From contig JACRIJ010000110.1 in NCBI GenBank assembly GCA_016220095.1, positions 1 through 34,225 of the forward strand: DNA of 34,225 bases, in the 5' to 3' direction. The translations under genes and the position numbers were made by a program. This DNA is from Planctomycetota bacterium (lineage in GTDB: Bacteria > Planctomycetota > MHYJ01 > JACQXL01 > JACRIJ01). Shown here in pieces: positions 32,568 through 34,225 of this stretch. Each line of letters begins with the position of its first letter. Positions within the stretch are counted from its first letter, which is position 1. A model generated the notes under the pieces. It did no database searches, was not told where the DNA came from, and saw only the letters and a program-made list of their open reading frames with translations.

Positions 32568-33761
32568 ATGGAACTTTCAAGGCGCATCGGTTCTTTGCAG
32601 GATTCGGCGACCTTTGTCGTTTCGGATAAGGCGCGGGCTCTTAAGGCCAAAGGCATTGACGTGGTCAGCTTCAGCGCCGGTGAACCGGATTTTGACACGC
32701 CTGATGTCATCAAAGAAGCCGGCATAAAGGCGATTAAAGAAGGCTTCACAAAATATACAACTTCTTCCGGCATCATTGAACTTCGCAAGGTCATAGCGGA
32801 TAAACTGAAAAAAGACAATCAACTTGATTACGACCCGTCCGAAATAGTCGTCTCCTGCGGCGCTAAACATTCCATATTCAACGTGATTCAGTCAGTCTGC
32901 AACGAGGGCGATGAAGTGCTCATTCCAAGCCCCTGCTGGGTCAGCTATACCGAAATGGTCAAGGCCGCCGCCGCTAAACCCGTAATAGTCCGCGCACTGG
33001 AAAATGAGGGGTTTCACCTTAACTACGATATCCTGAAAAAACATATCAATTCAAAAACAAAACTCATCATACTCAATTCGCCTAATAACCCCACCGGCGT
33101 CGTCTATACGCAAAAAGACCTTGAAATCGTCGCCAGACTCGCGCTGGAAAAGGAATTTTTTATTCTCTCCGATGAAATTTATGAAAAAATGATTTATGGC
33201 GATGCGAAGCATATCAGCATAGTCTCGCTGGATAAACGGCTGAAGGATATTTCCATCGTAGTCAACGGCGTATCCAAGGCGTATTCCATGACCGGCTGGC
33301 GCATCGGATACGCGGCCGGCCCGAAACCCGTAATGGACGCCATAAGCCGCCTCCAGACCCATACCACTTCCAATCCGGTATCCATCTCCCAAAAAGCCGC
33401 AATAGCCGCTATAACCCTCGCGGCAGATGATTGCAGAAAAATGGTGCAGGAATTCCAGAAACGCCGCGATTACATGATAGCGAAATTGTGCGCCATTGAA
33501 AACGTCAAATGCGTCAAACCCGAAGGCGCGTTCTACGCATTCCCGGACGTATCGGGCCTGTTCAATAAAAAATTCAACGGAAAACCAATCGGCAATTCCA
33601 ATAAGCTTGCCGAATTGCTGATAGACGAAGCCCATATAGCCCTTGTGCCCGGAAGCGCGTTCCTTGCGGATAATTTCATACGTTTTGCGTACGCCACGTC
33701 AATGGAAAATATTATAAAAGGCATGGAAAGGTTTGAAAGATTCTGCGCGGAAACGAAGTAA
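32568..33761 (+). CDS. Pyridoxal-phosphate aminotransferase, class I (aspartate aminotransferase)
   Basis: The 397-aa PLP enzyme belongs to the AspB-type (I-gamma) aspartate aminotransferases that move amino groups between aspartate and 2-oxoglutarate. Visible elements are the N-terminal SFSAGEPDFDTP (34-45), SPNNPTG (171-177), SDEIYE (201-206, Asp contacts PLP nitrogen) and SKAYSMTGWRIGY (236-248) with the Schiff-base Lys237. The length is normal. AAGGAGGAG lies upstream of the ATG and a promoter at 32479-32507 drives it alone. Some family members also act as prephenate aminotransferases, which sequence alone does not exclude. Confidence 0.92.
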   Translation: MELSRRIGSLQDSATFVVSDKARALKAKGIDVVSFSAGEPDFDTPDVIKEAGIKAIKEGFTKYTTSSGIIELRKVIADKLKKDNQLDYDPSEIVVSCGAKHSIFNVIQSVCNEGDEVLIPSPCWVSYTEMVKAAAAKPVIVRALENEGFHLNYDILKKHINSKTKLIILNSPNNPTGVVYTQKDLEIVARLALEKEFFILSDEIYEKMIYGDAKHISIVSLDKRLKDISIVVNGVSKAYSMTGWRIGYAAGPKPVMDAISRLQTHTTSNPVSISQKAAIAAITLAADDCRKMVQEFQKRRDYMIAKLCAIENVKCVKPEGAFYAFPDVSGLFNKKFNGKPIGNSNKLAELLIDEAHIALVPGSAFLADNFIRFAYATSMENIIKGMERFERFCAETK

Positions 33762-34017
33762 TCGCAGTATCGTCACGACTCGCAGTAAACGCAGGATCTC
33801 AAGGCTCGCAGTATCGCTGTAGCTCGCACGAAAGCATGAAGAAGAACGAAGCTCCGTAGGAGCGATATCTTTATAGACAAATCATAATCAGGGAAAAGAG
33901 CTCCGTCAGAAGCGGCATATACCAAACGATTACAAGATTTAAAGATTACAAAATTTAAAGATTGGAAGATTTAAAGATTTGGATTTCGCCCACATCGCAA
34001 ATCTCATATCCCATATC
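33762..34017. repeat. Repeat-rich spacer with two REP-like hairpins
   Basis: This gene-free stretch has CTCGCAG/GTATCG micro-repeats (33763-33830), then GCTCC-GTA-GGAGC (33851-33863) followed by GATATCTTTATAGA. A degenerate second copy begins at 33900 (GCTCCGTCAGAAGCG). AAGATT-type units (33930-33980) and ATATC/CACATC units (33990-34037) follow. The hairpins resemble REP elements, and a possible RAYT-type transposase gene starts 300 bp away. Confidence 0.6.
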
Positions 34018-34129
34018 TCACATCACATATCGCACATGCTTCCTTATTTCATCCAGCCAATCTTTGCCAATCCATTCCAAATCATGTCCTTTCCACGACC
34101 AATTGAGACACAGGGTATAGGGAAATAGG

Positions 34130-34206
34130 TTGACTCTCCAGTAAAGGAGATTTATCCCCCCGCGGGGGGATAAAATTTTTGTAAACTTTTTTTACAGGAG
34201 AGTCAA
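34130..34206 (+). mobile_element. Putative left end of an IS200/RAYT-like element: nested hairpins over the start of the last gene
   Basis: Arms TTGACTCTCCAGTAAA (34130-34145) and TTTACAGGAGAGTCAA (34191-34206) match at 15 of 16 positions as an inverted repeat. Inside is a perfect 24-bp palindrome (34151-34174, half-site TTTATCCCCCCG) followed by ATTTTTG, terminator-like on the plus strand. The right arm contains AGGAG (34196-34200), the ribosome-binding site of the ATG at 34209, which would be hidden when the stem forms. The right end of the element is outside the window, so the boundary is a guess. Confidence 0.5.
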
Positions 34207-34208
34207 TT

Positions 34209-34225
34209 ATGGCATATCGAAGAAA
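34209..34225 (+). CDS. 5' end of a protein starting MAYRR, possibly a Y1 (IS200/RAYT-like) transposase
   Basis: The ATG follows AGGAG with 8-bp spacing and only MAYRR plus two bases are visible. IS200-like and REP-associated tyrosine transposases of uncultured bacteria often begin with a similar M(A/P)YR stretch; this is recalled, not searched. The nested hairpins upstream and the nearby REP-like repeats fit that reading. Too little sequence is present to be sure. Confidence 0.4.

Noticed and set aside
1..34225. A defence island, secretion cluster or prophage
   Set aside because: Apart from one broken nucleotidyltransferase and the edge element, all genes are housekeeping or envelope genes. 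No nuclease/methylase pairs, phage genes or CRISPR arrays were found.

Overview
This window looks like chromosomal DNA from an uncultured Gram-negative (diderm) bacterium with medium GC content. An LptD homologue, a second outer-membrane beta-barrel and secreted zinc-peptidase-like proteins indicate an outer membrane. A Hanks-type Ser/Thr kinase fused to many TPRs and two secreted squalene-cyclase-fold proteins are most reminiscent of Planctomycetota, Omnitrophota or a neighbouring candidate phylum. That placement is inference; no rRNA gene is present to settle it.

Layout, left to right. Positions 1-3260 (+) hold the tail of an unknown gene, then an active/inactive pair of M16 peptidases. Positions 3400-3750 (-) hold tRNA-Ala and tRNA-Val behind one promoter. 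Positions 3846-7909 (-) hold glyQ, without glyS beside it, and the large kinase-TPR protein. Positions 8113-8777 (+) hold a nucleotidyltransferase gene broken at a (CAAAG)3 tract. Positions 8877-10374 (-) hold asnS and tRNA-Lys. Positions 10555-16779 (-) hold an isoprenoid, NAD and DNA-repair cluster: xseA, xseB, polyprenyl synthase, dxs, nadK and a ferredoxin. Positions 16787-20103 (+) hold a tandem duplicated pair of secreted alpha/alpha-toroid proteins and a DUF4416 protein. Positions 20225-32407 (-) hold two runs: an outer-membrane protein, lptD, ugd, coaD and a 56-aa membrane protein, followed by nusA, infB, rbfA, rph and a HEAT-like exported protein. Positions 32479-33761 (+) hold an aspartate aminotransferase. 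The right edge (34130-34225) looks like the start of an IS200/RAYT-type element.

Most genes are housekeeping. The less ordinary content lies between and around them. Promoters fit TTGAC(T/A)-16/17-TATAAT very closely, so transcription units can be assigned by eye. Three promoters place the start site on or next to the ATG, implying leaderless mRNAs. nusA has a perfect promoter followed by an intrinsic-terminator hairpin in its leader, as expected for NusA autoregulation. Intergenic spacers are built from a small set of degenerate short repeats that recur on both strands. The rightmost 100 bp pairs a terminator-like palindrome with a stem that hides the ribosome-binding site of the gene starting at 34209.

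No CRISPR array, restriction system, secretion-system cluster or prophage is visible. I cannot claim a complete new multi-gene system here. The best candidates for follow-up are the nusA attenuator, the edge element, the phase-variable-looking nucleotidyltransferase, the coaD-coupled micro-membrane protein and the toroid gene pair.
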